A stretch of 64,000 nt of DNA from Gammaproteobacteria bacterium (GCA_028293745.1 JAQGOF010000229.1:1-64000); one strand, 5' to 3'. Positions 34,302-43,777 are shown, counted from the first letter of the stretch. Notes: generated by a model not told the origin, from the letters alone. Program-made: numbers and translations.

Positions 34302-35285
34302 ATGCGCGCCCCGCTGCTGTCGGTGATCGTTGAAATGCCGGGAATGCACGCTGACGGAGCACGTCCGCTCGCAATTGCCATTCATGGGGGCGCCGGTGTG
34401 ATTGATCGCACTCAGATGGCACCTGAACGCGAAGCGTCATATCTCGCGGGACTGTCCGCAGCGCTGGATGCAGGATATTCGATCCTCGAGCGTGGCGGCT
34501 CGAGCCTCGACGCTGTGGCCGATGCCGTTCGCCTCTTGGAAGACGATCCGCAGTTCAACGCAGGCCGTGGCGCTGTGCTGACCCATGACGGCGAAGCGGA
34601 ACTTGATGCCTCGATCATGGATGGCGCTGGCCCGCGTGCCGGCGCCGTCGCGGGCATCCGTCACGTGAAAAATCCCATCGGCCTCGCGCGGCTCATCATG
34701 GACAAATCGCCGCATGTCATGCTGATCGGCCAGGGCGCAGAGAAGTTCGCGCGCGAGCAAGGTCTGGAGTTCGTACCCAACACTTACTTCCGCACACCCT
34801 ATCGCGAAGAGGAATTGCAGCGCGCGATACACAGGGAGCGGCACAGCGACAAAGGCGCGCCGGCCCCTGGCACGATCACCGGCACAGTTGGTGCCGTGGC
34901 CCTCGACCGTGCTGGAAACCTGGCAGCAGCTACCTCTACCGGCGGAATGACCAACAAGCGTTACGGCCGTGTTGGAGACTCACCCATTATCGGCGCTGGC
35001 ACATACGCCAACAACGAGTCCTGTGCGGTCTCCGCCACCGGCTCGGGCGAGTTCTTCATCCGCTCCGTTGTCGCATACGATATCCACGCGCTCGTCCAAT
35101 ACAAGCAACTCTCCGTCCAGGACGCCGCCAAGGAAGTCGTGCAGGTAAAACTGAAACGCGCCGGCGGGGACGGGGGCATCATCGCGATCGACCGTGCCGG
35201 TGACATCGTGCTGGAATTCAACTGCGAAGGTATGTTCCGCGGCGCCCGCGATTCACGCGGCCGGCGCGACGTCGCGATCTACTAA
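34302..35285 (+). CDS. iaaA: Isoaspartyl peptidase / L-asparaginase (Ntn hydrolase)
   Basis: 327 residues from the ATG at 34302. LAIAIHGGAGVIDR and FNAGRGAVLT define the family, and autocleavage is expected before Thr195 in TGTVGAVALDRAGNLAAATSTGG, which becomes the N-terminal nucleophile of the beta chain. GRVGDSPIIGAGTYANN and ATGSGEFFIRS complete the active site. Removes isoaspartyl dipeptides and hydrolyses asparagine. The first ~20 residues are unlike the family, so the true start may be the ATG at 34335 or 34344. Divergent from pyc with a 90-base gap. Confidence 0.92.
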   Translation: MRAPLLSVIVEMPGMHADGARPLAIAIHGGAGVIDRTQMAPEREASYLAGLSAALDAGYSILERGGSSLDAVADAVRLLEDDPQFNAGRGAVLTHDGEAELDASIMDGAGPRAGAVAGIRHVKNPIGLARLIMDKSPHVMLIGQGAEKFAREQGLEFVPNTYFRTPYREEELQRAIHRERHSDKGAPAPGTITGTVGAVALDRAGNLAAATSTGGMTNKRYGRVGDSPIIGAGTYANNESCAVSATGSGEFFIRSVVAYDIHALVQYKQLSVQDAAKEVVQVKLKRAGGDGGIIAIDRAGDIVLEFNCEGMFRGARDSRGRRDVAIY

Positions 35286-35310
35286 CATCGAGCGCCCCGC
35301 GCCCCCGCGC

Positions 35311-36294
35311 CTATTGAGCCGGCGCCGCCCCCACACCGTGCCCCTCATTCACCGCCCTGAACGCACTCGGCGGCCTGGGCTCCCACCGCGCCCACACCCG
35401 CCGCAACTGCTGAGCCGACCGAAACCCCGCGCGTACCGCAACCCGCTCCAAATCGAGCCTGCTCTGCGTAACCAGCTCCTTTGCGAAAGCAAAGCGGATC
35501 AACTGCACATAGTCGAGCGGCGAGCAATGCGCGTGCTCGGCAAACAGCCGCGCGAGATTGCGCGGACTCGTACACGCAACCGCCGAAAGCTCGTTGGAAG
35601 TCCACGACGCCGCCGGCCTGCGCGCCACCGCGTCCTGCACACGATGCACCGCCGGATGCAGATGGTTGCGATGTTGTACCCAAGGCGACAGCGCCGGATC
35701 CGTCCCAGCCCGGCGCAGATACACCACGAGATCCCGCGCGACGTCCGCAGCAACACGGGGCCCGAGTTGGGTCCCGATCACGTGCAGCGCCAAATCCAAT
35801 CCGGCGGTCACCCCAGCGCTACTGAGCACAGCCCCATCCTCGACAAAGATCCGGTTATCGAGAACCCGTGCATCCGGAGCTACTGTCCGCAACTCGTCGA
35901 TATGCGCGTGGTGGCTGGTGCACTCGCGGCCCGAGAGCAAACCCGCCTTACCCGCAATCACACTGCCCGCGCACACGCAGAGCAACAGCCCCGGGGAAGT
36001 GATGCCCGATTCCAGCCACGCGAGTACGCGTTGAGTTGACGGTTCGTTGAAATCCACCGATTCACCGCTGACACCGGTAAGAACGACAATGGAGTCCTCG
36101 GTCAGCTTCGCCGGCAGCGGCTCGAGGGAGCTGAGCTGCAAGCCAATCGCCGCCTGCATGGAGCGTGCAGGGGCGACGAAGTGCAGCCGATAGCTGTCGG
36201 GCACCTTCCGACCCGCTATTCGAAACGCCTCCGCGGGCCCCGCTAGGTCGAGCAGCACCAACTGCGGCAACACTACGAAATACACGTCCTTCAC
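35311..36294 (-). CDS. GlxA-type AraC-family transcriptional regulator
   Basis: 327 residues. N-terminal DJ-1/PfpI (glutamine-amidotransferase-like) domain, about 1-185, with VYFVVLPQLVLLDLAGPAEAF and LLLCVCAGSVIAGKAGLLSGRECTSHHAHID; C-terminal AraC helix-turn-helix pair, about 210-315, with ELSAVACTSPRNLARLFAEHAHCSPLDYVQLIRF and VAVRAGFRSAQQLRRVW. This is the GlxA layout. It follows the isochorismatase gene by 26 bases on the same strand and probably controls it; the signal is unknown. Confidence 0.93.
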   Translation of the reverse strand: MKDVYFVVLPQLVLLDLAGPAEAFRIAGRKVPDSYRLHFVAPARSMQAAIGLQLSSLEPLPAKLTEDSIVVLTGVSGESVDFNEPSTQRVLAWLESGITSPGLLLCVCAGSVIAGKAGLLSGRECTSHHAHIDELRTVAPDARVLDNRIFVEDGAVLSSAGVTAGLDLALHVIGTQLGPRVAADVARDLVVYLRRAGTDPALSPWVQHRNHLHPAVHRVQDAVARRPAASWTSNELSAVACTSPRNLARLFAEHAHCSPLDYVQLIRFAFAKELVTQSRLDLERVAVRAGFRSAQQLRRVWARWEPRPPSAFRAVNEGHGVGAAPAQ

Positions 36295-36320
36295 GTTCGT
36301 ACCGCCGTTGATTCGTTACG

Positions 36321-36896
36321 TCACGCAAGCGCCTCGGCGACCGACACAATTCGCGCAAATCGCCCATCGAGCACCAGTTCCGTCCGCTCGCGAATCTCGG
36401 CGGTCGAAAACGTTCGCCCGGCGCGCGAGCGCATTGGGAACGTCAATGTTGCATCCGTTGCGAATCGCACCTTGAATCCAACATCTGACGCATGGCGCGC
36501 AGTGGTCTCGCAGCACTGCTCCGTGCGGATGCCTGTCACCAGGATTTCCTGCACGCCGTGGTCACGCAACCACGTCTCGAGTGTAAGGCCTGCCGAAGTC
36601 TTGCCGTAAAGAGCCGAATGCACCTGCTTGTAAAACACGGCGTCCGCATTCAGCTGCAGTTCCGGCATCGTCCGTACCAGCCCGGAGGCGGGATGGAATG
36701 GATTGCCTACATCCTCACCGGGCTCCTGGTGAAACACCTGGAGCACTGGGATGCCGCGCTCGCGGCAGCCATCGATCAGCGCTTGAGTATTCGCAAGGAA
36801 CGCGGGTAGCTCTTCGGGCTGCCAGTAAGGACGGCTCCGGAACGATTCCTGCACGTCGATGACCATCAATGCGGTTTTCTGCGTGGCGGTTTTCAT
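36321..36896 (-). CDS. Isochorismatase-family hydrolase
   Basis: 191 residues. Catalytic triad visible: Asp14 in ALMVIDVQ, Lys in FYKQVHSALYG (about 96) and Cys in RTEQCCETTA (about 133). Family members hydrolyse isochorismate, nicotinamide or small amides; the substrate is not indicated. Start ATG at 36896 agrees with the family. Followed 26 bases later by a GlxA-type regulator, so the pair looks like a small catabolic unit. Confidence 0.92.
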   Translation of the reverse strand: MKTATQKTALMVIDVQESFRSRPYWQPEELPAFLANTQALIDGCRERGIPVLQVFHQEPGEDVGNPFHPASGLVRTMPELQLNADAVFYKQVHSALYGKTSAGLTLETWLRDHGVQEILVTGIRTEQCCETTARHASDVGFKVRFATDATLTFPMRSRAGRTFSTAEIRERTELVLDGRFARIVSVAEALA

Positions 36897-37158
36897 GGTG
36901 GTTTCCGGTTCTAATTGGACACATGATGCCGTTTGCTCCACGCTACCGCTACAGGCCCACCGGACAGCCACCATTCAAAAACGGCCAGCACCGGACTGCA
37001 TCGCGGCGGGCGTACGTTGCGGCTGCAACCGGACGCTTGCGACTGCCATCCCAACCCGGGCAGACCGCGGTTCCCACGGGTGGGACGTTGGCTTACACTG
37101 CCCGCAGCACGCGAACCGCTTTTTTGAACAAAAACAGTTTGATCCGGAGGGTCTAGCA

Positions 37159-38085
37159 GTGTTGCACGATAAGGCGAAGAACGCCGTGCCCGTGGCGTTC
37201 ACAGTGATGTTCCTGTGCGCAGCAGCAGCCGCCCGGGCTGACGCGCCGCAGCCGGAAATTCCGACCTGTGACAAGAAGATCGGCACCCTCGCGGTGACCG
37301 AGCCTGAAAATCACTGGTGGCTCCAGTACAACCTGGAGTCCCCCGAAGCACTGATCAAAGTCTATGTGTCCAAGTCCAAGTGCTTCTCGCTCGTCGACCG
37401 CGGCAAAGGCCTCGCAGCCGCACAGGGCGAGCGGGCACTCGCCAGCGGGGGCGAAATGCGCGCCGCTCAAAACATCGGCAAAGGCCAGATGAAAGCGGCC
37501 GACTACATCCTCGTCCCCGACGTTGCCGTGAAAAACAACGATTCGGGCGGAAAGAGGATTGGTGGCATGCTGGGCGGATTCCTCCCAGGAATCGCAGGCG
37601 TAGTGGCCGGCGGTGTCAGCATGAAGAGCAAGACCGCCGACGTCGTACTCACATTGACTGACGTCCGTTCGACAGAGCAGGTTGCGCTCGAGCAGGGTCA
37701 CTACAAGAAGACCGACTTAGGCTGGGCCGGCGGCGGCGGTGGATTCTTCGGGGCGTTTGCGGCCGCGGGAGCCAGCAGCTACGCGAACACGGAGATCGGG
37801 CAGGTGGTGGCTATCGCCTACCTCGACGCTTTCAGCAAGCTGGTCGCCGACGCCAAGAGCATGAGCCACGACGCCAAGACCGACAACGTCCAGCAGTCAG
37901 TCACGATGGCCAAGCCCGGCCATTTGTATGCGCAGCCCAACAACAAGTCCAACGTCGTCCGCGACCTGGACCCCGGCACGACGCTGTATCCCAGCGGTGA
38001 GAAGGACAAGATCTGGTGGAAAGTGAGCGACGAGCTCGGCAACGAAGGCTGGGTCCCGTCGCCGCTGTTCGAGCTGGCGAAGTAA
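37159..38085 (+). CDS. Exported CsgG-like protein with C-terminal SH3 domain
   Basis: 308 residues starting with GTG at 37159, chosen for the GGAGG site 8 bases upstream and the signal peptide that follows (AVPVAFTVMFLCAAAAARADA). The middle (IGTLAVTEP, CFSLVDRGKGLAAAQGERAL, ADYILVPDVAV, ADVVLTLTDVRSTEQVALEQG) reads like a CsgG/Curli-assembly-type lipoprotein domain without its lipobox. A bacterial SH3 segment closes the protein (GHLYAQPNNKSNVVRDLDPGTTLYPSGEKDKIWWKVSDELGNEGWVPSPL). Gly-rich AGGGGGFFGAFAAAGAS between them. Periplasmic; likely envelope-associated, partner unknown. Confidence 0.75.
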   Translation: MLHDKAKNAVPVAFTVMFLCAAAAARADAPQPEIPTCDKKIGTLAVTEPENHWWLQYNLESPEALIKVYVSKSKCFSLVDRGKGLAAAQGERALASGGEMRAAQNIGKGQMKAADYILVPDVAVKNNDSGGKRIGGMLGGFLPGIAGVVAGGVSMKSKTADVVLTLTDVRSTEQVALEQGHYKKTDLGWAGGGGGFFGAFAAAGASSYANTEIGQVVAIAYLDAFSKLVADAKSMSHDAKTDNVQQSVTMAKPGHLYAQPNNKSNVVRDLDPGTTLYPSGEKDKIWWKVSDELGNEGWVPSPLFELAK

Positions 38086-38098
38086 CTTTCCGTGCTCA

Positions 38099-38124
38099 CC
38101 CTGGGCGGCACGAGCCGTCCAGGG
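38099..38124. terminator. Strong hairpin between convergent genes
   Basis: CCCTGGGCGGC (38099-38109) pairs with GCCGTCCAGGG (38114-38124), 11 pairs including one G-U, loop ACGA. It is 13 bases after the CsgG-like gene's stop and opposite the end of the SPFH gene. No T-run, so termination may be factor-assisted. Confidence 0.65.
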
Positions 38125-38194
38125 CGCCCGGGCCGCCGCCGGCGAAAGCCCGCCGTCTTCGGCGCGCGCCCAGATGCCCCGCGCCGCTGCCCTC

Positions 38195-39088
38195 TCAATG
38201 CCCCACATTGAAAAACGGTATCGGGGCCCCCGCATACACATTCTGCGGCAGCTGCCCATTCCAGCGTTCCGCCTTCACCCGCTCGACCTCGATCCGCCGC
38301 AACTCCAGCACATCCTTGTTCTGCGCCAGCGCTGCGTTCTGGATCTTCAGCGCCTCGGCCTGCGCGGTCGCTACCTTCAGGCTGGCATAAGCATCGCCAT
38401 CCGCGCGTGCCCGCACGGCGCTTGCCTCGGCTTCCGCGACCGCCACCTTCTGCTTCTGCTCCGACTCGACCGTCTTCAGCCGATTCTCCGCTGCCAGCCG
38501 CAGCTGCTCCTGCGTCACCTTGTCGTTGATGGCATGCATATACGACTCGGAAAACTCGAAGTTGCGCATGTCAATGTTGATCACCTGCGCGCCATACAAT
38601 GCAAGTTTGGTCTGCAGCGCGGCGTTGATATCCGCGGAAACCACCGCACGCTGGGCAATGAGATCGGGAGCGCTATAGCGCGCCGTAACTGCCTTGAACA
38701 CTTCCTGGGTTGCCGTCTGAACGTACGACGACAGATCACCATTGTGGCTGTACTTCTCGTACACCTCGACCACCTTGTCCGTCATGATGCTGTAACGGAC
38801 CGTCAGACTGACGCTGACCGGTTGCGTATCGGAAGTCGAGCCGCCGGCATTGTCGATGTTGGCCTGCTCGGCGCGGATACTGAAGATGGCGAGTTGCTGC
38901 CAGGGTAGCAGCACCGCGAGCCCCTCGTTCTCGATCCCGACGATCCGGCCAAACTGGGTAACGACACCCCGGCTTCCGGTCGGAACGGAGTAGAAGGGCC
39001 ACAACATTTTCATCGCCAGCAGCACCACCACCGCAATGACGATGTAGGTGATGCGCTTGAACGAAATGGACGTAGTCGCAGCGTTCAT
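38195..39088 (-). CDS. SPFH/prohibitin-family membrane protein
   Basis: 297 residues. One N-terminal membrane segment (ITYIVIAVVVLLAMKMLWPF), then an SPFH domain (SVPTGSRGVVTQFGRIVGIENEGLAVLLPWQ, SVSLTVRYSI, YSAPDLIAQRAVVSADINAAL) and a coiled-coil tail rich in Ala/Glu/Lys (KQKVAVAEAEASAVRARADGDAY). Layout and length resemble prohibitin-type or HflC-like proteins, which form large rings that organise membrane proteases. No protease gene is adjacent. Confidence 0.9.
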   Translation of the reverse strand: MNAATTSISFKRITYIVIAVVVLLAMKMLWPFYSVPTGSRGVVTQFGRIVGIENEGLAVLLPWQQLAIFSIRAEQANIDNAGGSTSDTQPVSVSLTVRYSIMTDKVVEVYEKYSHNGDLSSYVQTATQEVFKAVTARYSAPDLIAQRAVVSADINAALQTKLALYGAQVINIDMRNFEFSESYMHAINDKVTQEQLRLAAENRLKTVESEQKQKVAVAEAEASAVRARADGDAYASLKVATAQAEALKIQNAALAQNKDVLELRRIEVERVKAERWNGQLPQNVYAGAPIPFFNVGH

Positions 39089-39147
39089 CGGAACCTCTCC
39101 AGTGGTAGACGGGCTCCCCGCTTAAGCTGTAGCGGAGCAGTGAGCAA

Positions 39148-40818
39148 TCATCGCACCCCGCGCCGTCTCACGGCGAATCCAGCAGCGCCACCGAGTACCG
39201 CTAGAATCGCCGGGTCCAAACTCCCCCCACCCCCGCCACTTCCGCTCGCGCCGGCATCGCCACTTGTGGCCCCGCTGGTGCTCGGAGTCGCCGCTGAGAT
39301 CTGAATGGAAACCTGGGCGGAGTTGTTGCCCACCAGGTAGTCGTTGGGCGATGCGACCGAGACCGTCACGGTGCTGCCGCCCGTGGCGGTACCCACGACA
39401 GTCAAATCAATCTGCCGCGTTTCCTGTGGCATCAGCTTGCCGAGCGAGCAGCTGACCGATCCGCCGGCTACGGCGCCCCCGTCGGTCGTGCATGTGCCAC
39501 CCGCCGCGGTTGCGGACTGCACGGTCAGATTCGCCGGTAGCGAGGCGATCGCCGACACATCGTTGGAGGCATCATCGCCGATAGCGTGGGCAACGAAGGA
39601 CAGGGTGAAAGCTGAATTGGCGACCGCGCCAATCGATGTGGCCGGCAACTCGACTGCCACATCGGGGGCCTGGTATGGAGTGAGACACTGTGCCGTCCTG
39701 ATCCGCGCGTTGATCTGTTCCAGGCTGCAGCTCGAGAACTGATCACTGAAATTGACCCGTGGCGCCATCAGAAAAGTCTGCGCAGTTGCCGCGCAAGCTC
39801 CCGCCTCACCGTCGTGCGGCGCATTGAAATTGTGGCCCAGCTCGTGAGCGGCGATGAGCGCTGACATCAACGTTGAATGCGTTCCCTCCGATAAACTGTC
39901 CGCATACCGACCGTCGCAGACCGAGCCCATGTACGATATGCCAACGGTGTCCCCGTCCAGGTCGCGCCCGGTCATGAGATGAGTGACACCGGTCTGCATC
40001 TGCGCCGAATTCGAGCTGCGGTACTGCCGTACCTGGGCCAACAAGTCGGCAGGCACTGTCTTGGTGAACGGCTCGGTCGCGGTTCTCAACACTGTCAGGG
40101 GCGCGAGCGAAATCTTCACTCCAACCTGGCTCGACCAGATGCCATCAACGATGTCCATGCGCGAGATGATCGTGCCTTCCGGATCGTCGCTGAAGTGTTG
40201 GTAAAACTCGTAATCGGCAACCACGCCGACGGTCAATTCCAGGTCAGGGCCCGCAGGCAGGGTCGCCGCGTCCCTGGCGATCGAGTTGAATAACATTTTT
40301 GCCGTCACGCGGCCCTGGGTCGTCGCATCGCCCGAAGACGCAACGCCGTCACCGCCAACGTACGGCGTGCCATCGGCATTCAGGATTTGGCAAAACGCCG
40401 GCCCAACAGGTAACAGGGCGTCTTTCAACCGATACATCACGGCCGCAGAACCCGATGCCCCAACCAGGGGTTGAACAACCGCGCCTGCGACCTCTGCCGC
40501 CGGTTCGATCGCATACAGCTCCTGGCCGTCGGAAATCATTCCATGCCAGCCGGTGCGTGTGTGCGTCATCCTCACCCAGGATCCCGGTTGCCCCTCGAGC
40601 TGCCCGCTCAACGGCTCGATGTCGGAGCGGCCCGCAGGTATTGCGCGACGAACGGCTTCATTGGGTTGCAGGGCGAAATTGAACCGGCGACCGTAGGCAT
40701 CGAAGGTCATGCTGCGGGTGTGCCCGGCAACCTGATGTATCTGCGGCCGTATCGCCTCGTGATAAAGAATTCTAAAGGTTGGCCCCGCCGTTGCGTCCGA
40801 GAACGCGTAACAGCCCAA
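39148..40818 (-). CDS. Secreted reprolysin-like zinc metalloprotease with C-terminal sorting tail
   Basis: 556 residues from TTG at 40818. Zinc motif HELGHNFNAPHDG (about 326-338) is HExxHxxxxxHD-like, that of M12B/reprolysins. An N-terminal propeptide-like region precedes it. After it come beta-sandwich repeats, a Gly/Ser-rich linker and a C-terminal hydrophobic stretch ending in basic residues (AILAVLGGAAGFAVRRRG), as in GlyGly-CTERM-type sorting signals. Upstream in the same frame, codons back to 40912 encode a signal-peptide-like stretch (RKRLFAITRPLLVGGSLG...HALGAALG) without ATG, GTG or TTG; the true start may be CTG at 40893. Confidence 0.82.
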   Translation of the reverse strand: MGCYAFSDATAGPTFRILYHEAIRPQIHQVAGHTRSMTFDAYGRRFNFALQPNEAVRRAIPAGRSDIEPLSGQLEGQPGSWVRMTHTRTGWHGMISDGQELYAIEPAAEVAGAVVQPLVGASGSAAVMYRLKDALLPVGPAFCQILNADGTPYVGGDGVASSGDATTQGRVTAKMLFNSIARDAATLPAGPDLELTVGVVADYEFYQHFSDDPEGTIISRMDIVDGIWSSQVGVKISLAPLTVLRTATEPFTKTVPADLLAQVRQYRSSNSAQMQTGVTHLMTGRDLDGDTVGISYMGSVCDGRYADSLSEGTHSTLMSALIAAHELGHNFNAPHDGEAGACAATAQTFLMAPRVNFSDQFSSCSLEQINARIRTAQCLTPYQAPDVAVELPATSIGAVANSAFTLSFVAHAIGDDASNDVSAIASLPANLTVQSATAAGGTCTTDGGAVAGGSVSCSLGKLMPQETRQIDLTVVGTATGGSTVTVSVASPNDYLVGNNSAQVSIQISAATPSTSGATSGDAGASGSGGGGGSLDPAILAVLGGAAGFAVRRRGVR

Positions 40819-40961
40819 CGCCGCGCCCAGCGCATGCCACGCAAATCTTCCCAGGGAGCCCCCAACTAGGAGCGGCCTCGTTATGGCAAACAGCCGCTTT
40901 CTGCCCGCAGCATGTCACACGGCGCCGACGCGCAATGTGCGCCGGATCACGCGCAGTGAAG

Positions 40962-42197
40962 TCAGACCGAGTCTCTGAGGGGAATGCCTGGATCGGCCAG
41001 CTTGTCGAGATTCGGCCGGGCCCGCGCTGCGATCAACTTGCGGGCCGCCATCTGATCCTTCGGGCTGTTGACGCTGTCGATGGCGACCAACTCGCCCGCG
41101 CGCAGGTAGCAGGCGCTGAAGCTGCGCGATGCCGCCGAACCCCGGACTACAACAGTGTCATGTCCCTGACACAATCCAACGATGATCATCTTCAAATCGT
41201 ACTGATCCGACCAGAACCACGGCACCTTGTCGTGAACAGTCGGCGTACCGAGAAGATTGTGAGCAGCGCTCGCCGCCTGCTCGAACGCATTGTCGACCGA
41301 CTCCAGCCGCAGCCGCCGCCCGTAATGACGGTTGGGATGATTAGTGCAGTCGCCAGCGGCATAGATGGCCGGATCCGACGTCCGGCAGTACTCATCCACT
41401 ACGATGCCGTTCGCGCACTCGATGCCGGCGCCCACCGCGAGTTCATCGGCAGCCGTTACGCCAACTCCAACAACCACAACGTCGGCCGGGTGTTCAGCGC
41501 TATCGTCGGTGACCACAGCCTTCACGCGGCCCGTCTTGGAATCACCAGCGAGCGCTTGAACCTTCGAATCCGTAATGATCCGGACACCGTGGCGCGCGTG
41601 TTCCGTCTCGTAGAAATCCGAGACCTCCTTGCACGTAACCCGGTTCATCACGCGATCGGCCATCTCGAGCACGGTGACGTCCAGTCCCAACTCGCGAGCC
41701 GTCGCCGCGACCTCCAGGCCAATGTACCCGCCGCCGATAATCACCAGGCGTTGGCCTGCTCCGAAGTCGGCGCGAATCCGCTCGACATCGCCAATGGTCC
41801 TCAATGTATGAACGCCAACGAGCTCAGCGCCCGGAACAGTGAGTGGCCTTGGACGGCTGCCGGTCGCCAGAAGAAGTGCGTCGTACGGAAGCACCGAACC
41901 ATCGTCCAGCCGCAGGCGGCGCGTAGCGCGCGAGATTTCCTGTACCCGGCGGCCAAGGTGCGTTTCGACCGAGTGCTCCGTATAAAAGTGAGAAGGCCGC
42001 AGGAGCAAGCGGTCGCGGTCCAAGGCACCTGCCAGGTATTTCTTCGACAAGGGCGGCCGCTGGTAGGGCAACCACGGCTCGTCGCCTACCACAACCAGCT
42101 TCCCCGCGAAGCCTTTGCGGCGTAGTGTATGAACAGCTTGGTCGGCCGCCTGACCAGCTCCCACGATCACGATCTGTCCGAACATCGTTGGGAGCAT
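40962..42197 (-). CDS. FAD-dependent ferredoxin/rubredoxin reductase-like oxidoreductase
   Basis: 411 residues from the ATG at 42197 (alternative 42185). FAD Rossmann motif IVIVGAGQAADQAVHTLR near the start; PYQRPPLSKKYL (substrate cleft); second, NAD-binding motif LVIIGGGYIGLEVAATARELG; and the FAD-contact segment YAAGDCTNHPN. This is the ferredoxin reductase type of class-I dioxygenases and P450 systems: NADH electrons are passed to a ferredoxin. No partner ferredoxin or oxygenase is adjacent. Upstream reading continues to 42260 without similarity. Confidence 0.92.
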   Translation of the reverse strand: MLPTMFGQIVIVGAGQAADQAVHTLRRKGFAGKLVVVGDEPWLPYQRPPLSKKYLAGALDRDRLLLRPSHFYTEHSVETHLGRRVQEISRATRRLRLDDGSVLPYDALLLATGSRPRPLTVPGAELVGVHTLRTIGDVERIRADFGAGQRLVIIGGGYIGLEVAATARELGLDVTVLEMADRVMNRVTCKEVSDFYETEHARHGVRIITDSKVQALAGDSKTGRVKAVVTDDSAEHPADVVVVGVGVTAADELAVGAGIECANGIVVDEYCRTSDPAIYAAGDCTNHPNRHYGRRLRLESVDNAFEQAASAAHNLLGTPTVHDKVPWFWSDQYDLKMIIVGLCQGHDTVVVRGSAASRSFSACYLRAGELVAIDSVNSPKDQMAARKLIAARARPNLDKLADPGIPLRDSV

Positions 42198-42331
42198 AGC
42201 CGAAGTTTCCAGGGTCGTGCTGCACCAGTCGTGGGCGTCAGGCGCGCAGGATCGCGCCACAACGGTGCAGGTCGGGATTGGAGGGCTGGGCCAGCGGCGC
42301 GAATTACGTGATTTCGTTGCACAGCGACGCG

Positions 42332-42347
42332 TGGCATGAAAGCTGCA
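42332..42347 (+). promoter_or_regulatory. Sigma-54 promoter of glnK
   Basis: TGGCATGAAAGCTGCA matches the sigma-54 consensus TGGCACG-N4-TTGCA: GG (42334-35 region) and GC (42345-46) are separated by 10 bases, the required -24/-12 spacing. Transcription would start near 42358, about 55 bases before the glnK ATG, which suits nitrogen control by NtrC. Confidence 0.8.
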
Positions 42348-42382
42348 AAAAAGTCTAGAGTCGAGAATCTGCGTATAACTAA

Positions 42383-42751
<369 letters not shown>

Positions 42752-42759
42752 CGTCGTGT

Positions 42760-42787
42760 GCTGACCCCGGCAGCCGCCGGGGTCAGC
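42760..42787 (+). terminator. Intrinsic-type terminator after glnK
   Basis: Perfect 12-bp stem GCTGACCCCGGC / GCCGGGGTCAGC with an AGCC loop, 9 bases past the glnK stop. Followed by TAA rather than a T-run, but its stability suggests a genuine terminator or processing site; it separates glnK from the next gene. Confidence 0.8.
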
Positions 42788-42799
42788 TAAACTCCGCGA

Positions 42800-43774
42800 A
42801 TGCCCAAAGCCATTCGCTTCTACGAAACCGGTGGTCTGGAAGTCCTTCGCTTCGAAGACGTCGAAGTCGGCAAACCTGCGCCTGATGAGGCCCAAGTGCG
42901 GCATACCGCCATTGGGGTTAACTTCATCGACGTCTACGACCGCACTGGCCTCTATCCCACTTCGCTTCCCAGTGGTTTGGGTCGCGAGGCGGCCGGTGTC
43001 GTTACTGCAGTTGGTCGCAAAGCCAAGGGTCTCCGCGTCGGCAATCGCGTGGCGTACTGTCTCCCGAAGCCAGGTGCCGCTTCAGAGCTGAGTAACGTCC
43101 CGGCCGATCGCCTGGTCAAAGTCCCCAAGGGAATTTCCGACCAACAGGCCGCGGCAATAATGATGAAGGGCCTGACCGCGCATTACCTGATAAGGCGGAC
43201 GTACCGCGTCGCCAAGGGCGATTACATCCTGGTGCACGCCGCAGCAGGTGGTGTGGGCTTGGTCCTGTGCCAATGGGCCAAGTCACTGGGTGCGAAAGTC
43301 ATCGGCGTCGTCGGCAGCCAACCCAAGGCCGACCTCGCTCGTAAGAACGGCTGCCGCCACGTGTTGCTATCGGGGCAGGACGACATCGTCGCCCGCGTCA
43401 AAGAGATCACCCGTGGAGAAGGCGTCGCCGTCGTCTACGACTCCGTCGGCAAAGACGTCTTCATGCTCTCGCTTGATTGCATAAGGCGCCTAGGCATGAT
43501 GGTCACGTTCGGAAACGCGTCCGGCCCCGTGCCGCCCATAGCTCCGTTGGAACTCAGCAAGCGCGGGTCGCTATTCCTGACGCGCCCGACGGTGTTCCAC
43601 TACGTCGCGAAGCGCACGGACCTCGAATCTGCCGCCAGGGAGCTATTTGCCGCTGTGAAGAGCAAGAAAGTCAAAGTGCACATCGGCCAGACTTATCCGC
43701 TGGCCGAAGCCGCCAAGGCATACGAGGACCTGGAAGCCCGACGCACCACCGGCTCAACCGTCCTCATCCCCTGA
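42800..43774 (+). CDS. qor: Quinone oxidoreductase, zeta-crystallin type
   Basis: 324 residues of the medium-chain dehydrogenase family. PAPDEAQVRHTAIGVNFIDVYDRTGLYP and GLGREAAGVV form the catalytic fold; the NADPH-binding motif VHAAAGGVGLVLCQWAKSLGA (about 150-170) is clear, and the Zn-binding residues of true alcohol dehydrogenases are missing, as in zeta-crystallin. Reduces quinones in one-electron steps with NADPH. It lies 12 bases after the glnK terminator. Confidence 0.94.
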   Translation: MPKAIRFYETGGLEVLRFEDVEVGKPAPDEAQVRHTAIGVNFIDVYDRTGLYPTSLPSGLGREAAGVVTAVGRKAKGLRVGNRVAYCLPKPGAASELSNVPADRLVKVPKGISDQQAAAIMMKGLTAHYLIRRTYRVAKGDYILVHAAAGGVGLVLCQWAKSLGAKVIGVVGSQPKADLARKNGCRHVLLSGQDDIVARVKEITRGEGVAVVYDSVGKDVFMLSLDCIRRLGMMVTFGNASGPVPPIAPLELSKRGSLFLTRPTVFHYVAKRTDLESAARELFAAVKSKKVKVHIGQTYPLAEAAKAYEDLEARRTTGSTVLIP

Positions 43775-43777
43775 GCC

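Noticed and set aside
40779-42125. 448-codon rightward frame opposite the FAD oxidoreductase
   Set aside because: Antisense shadow; the flavoprotein motifs on the other strand are unmistakable.
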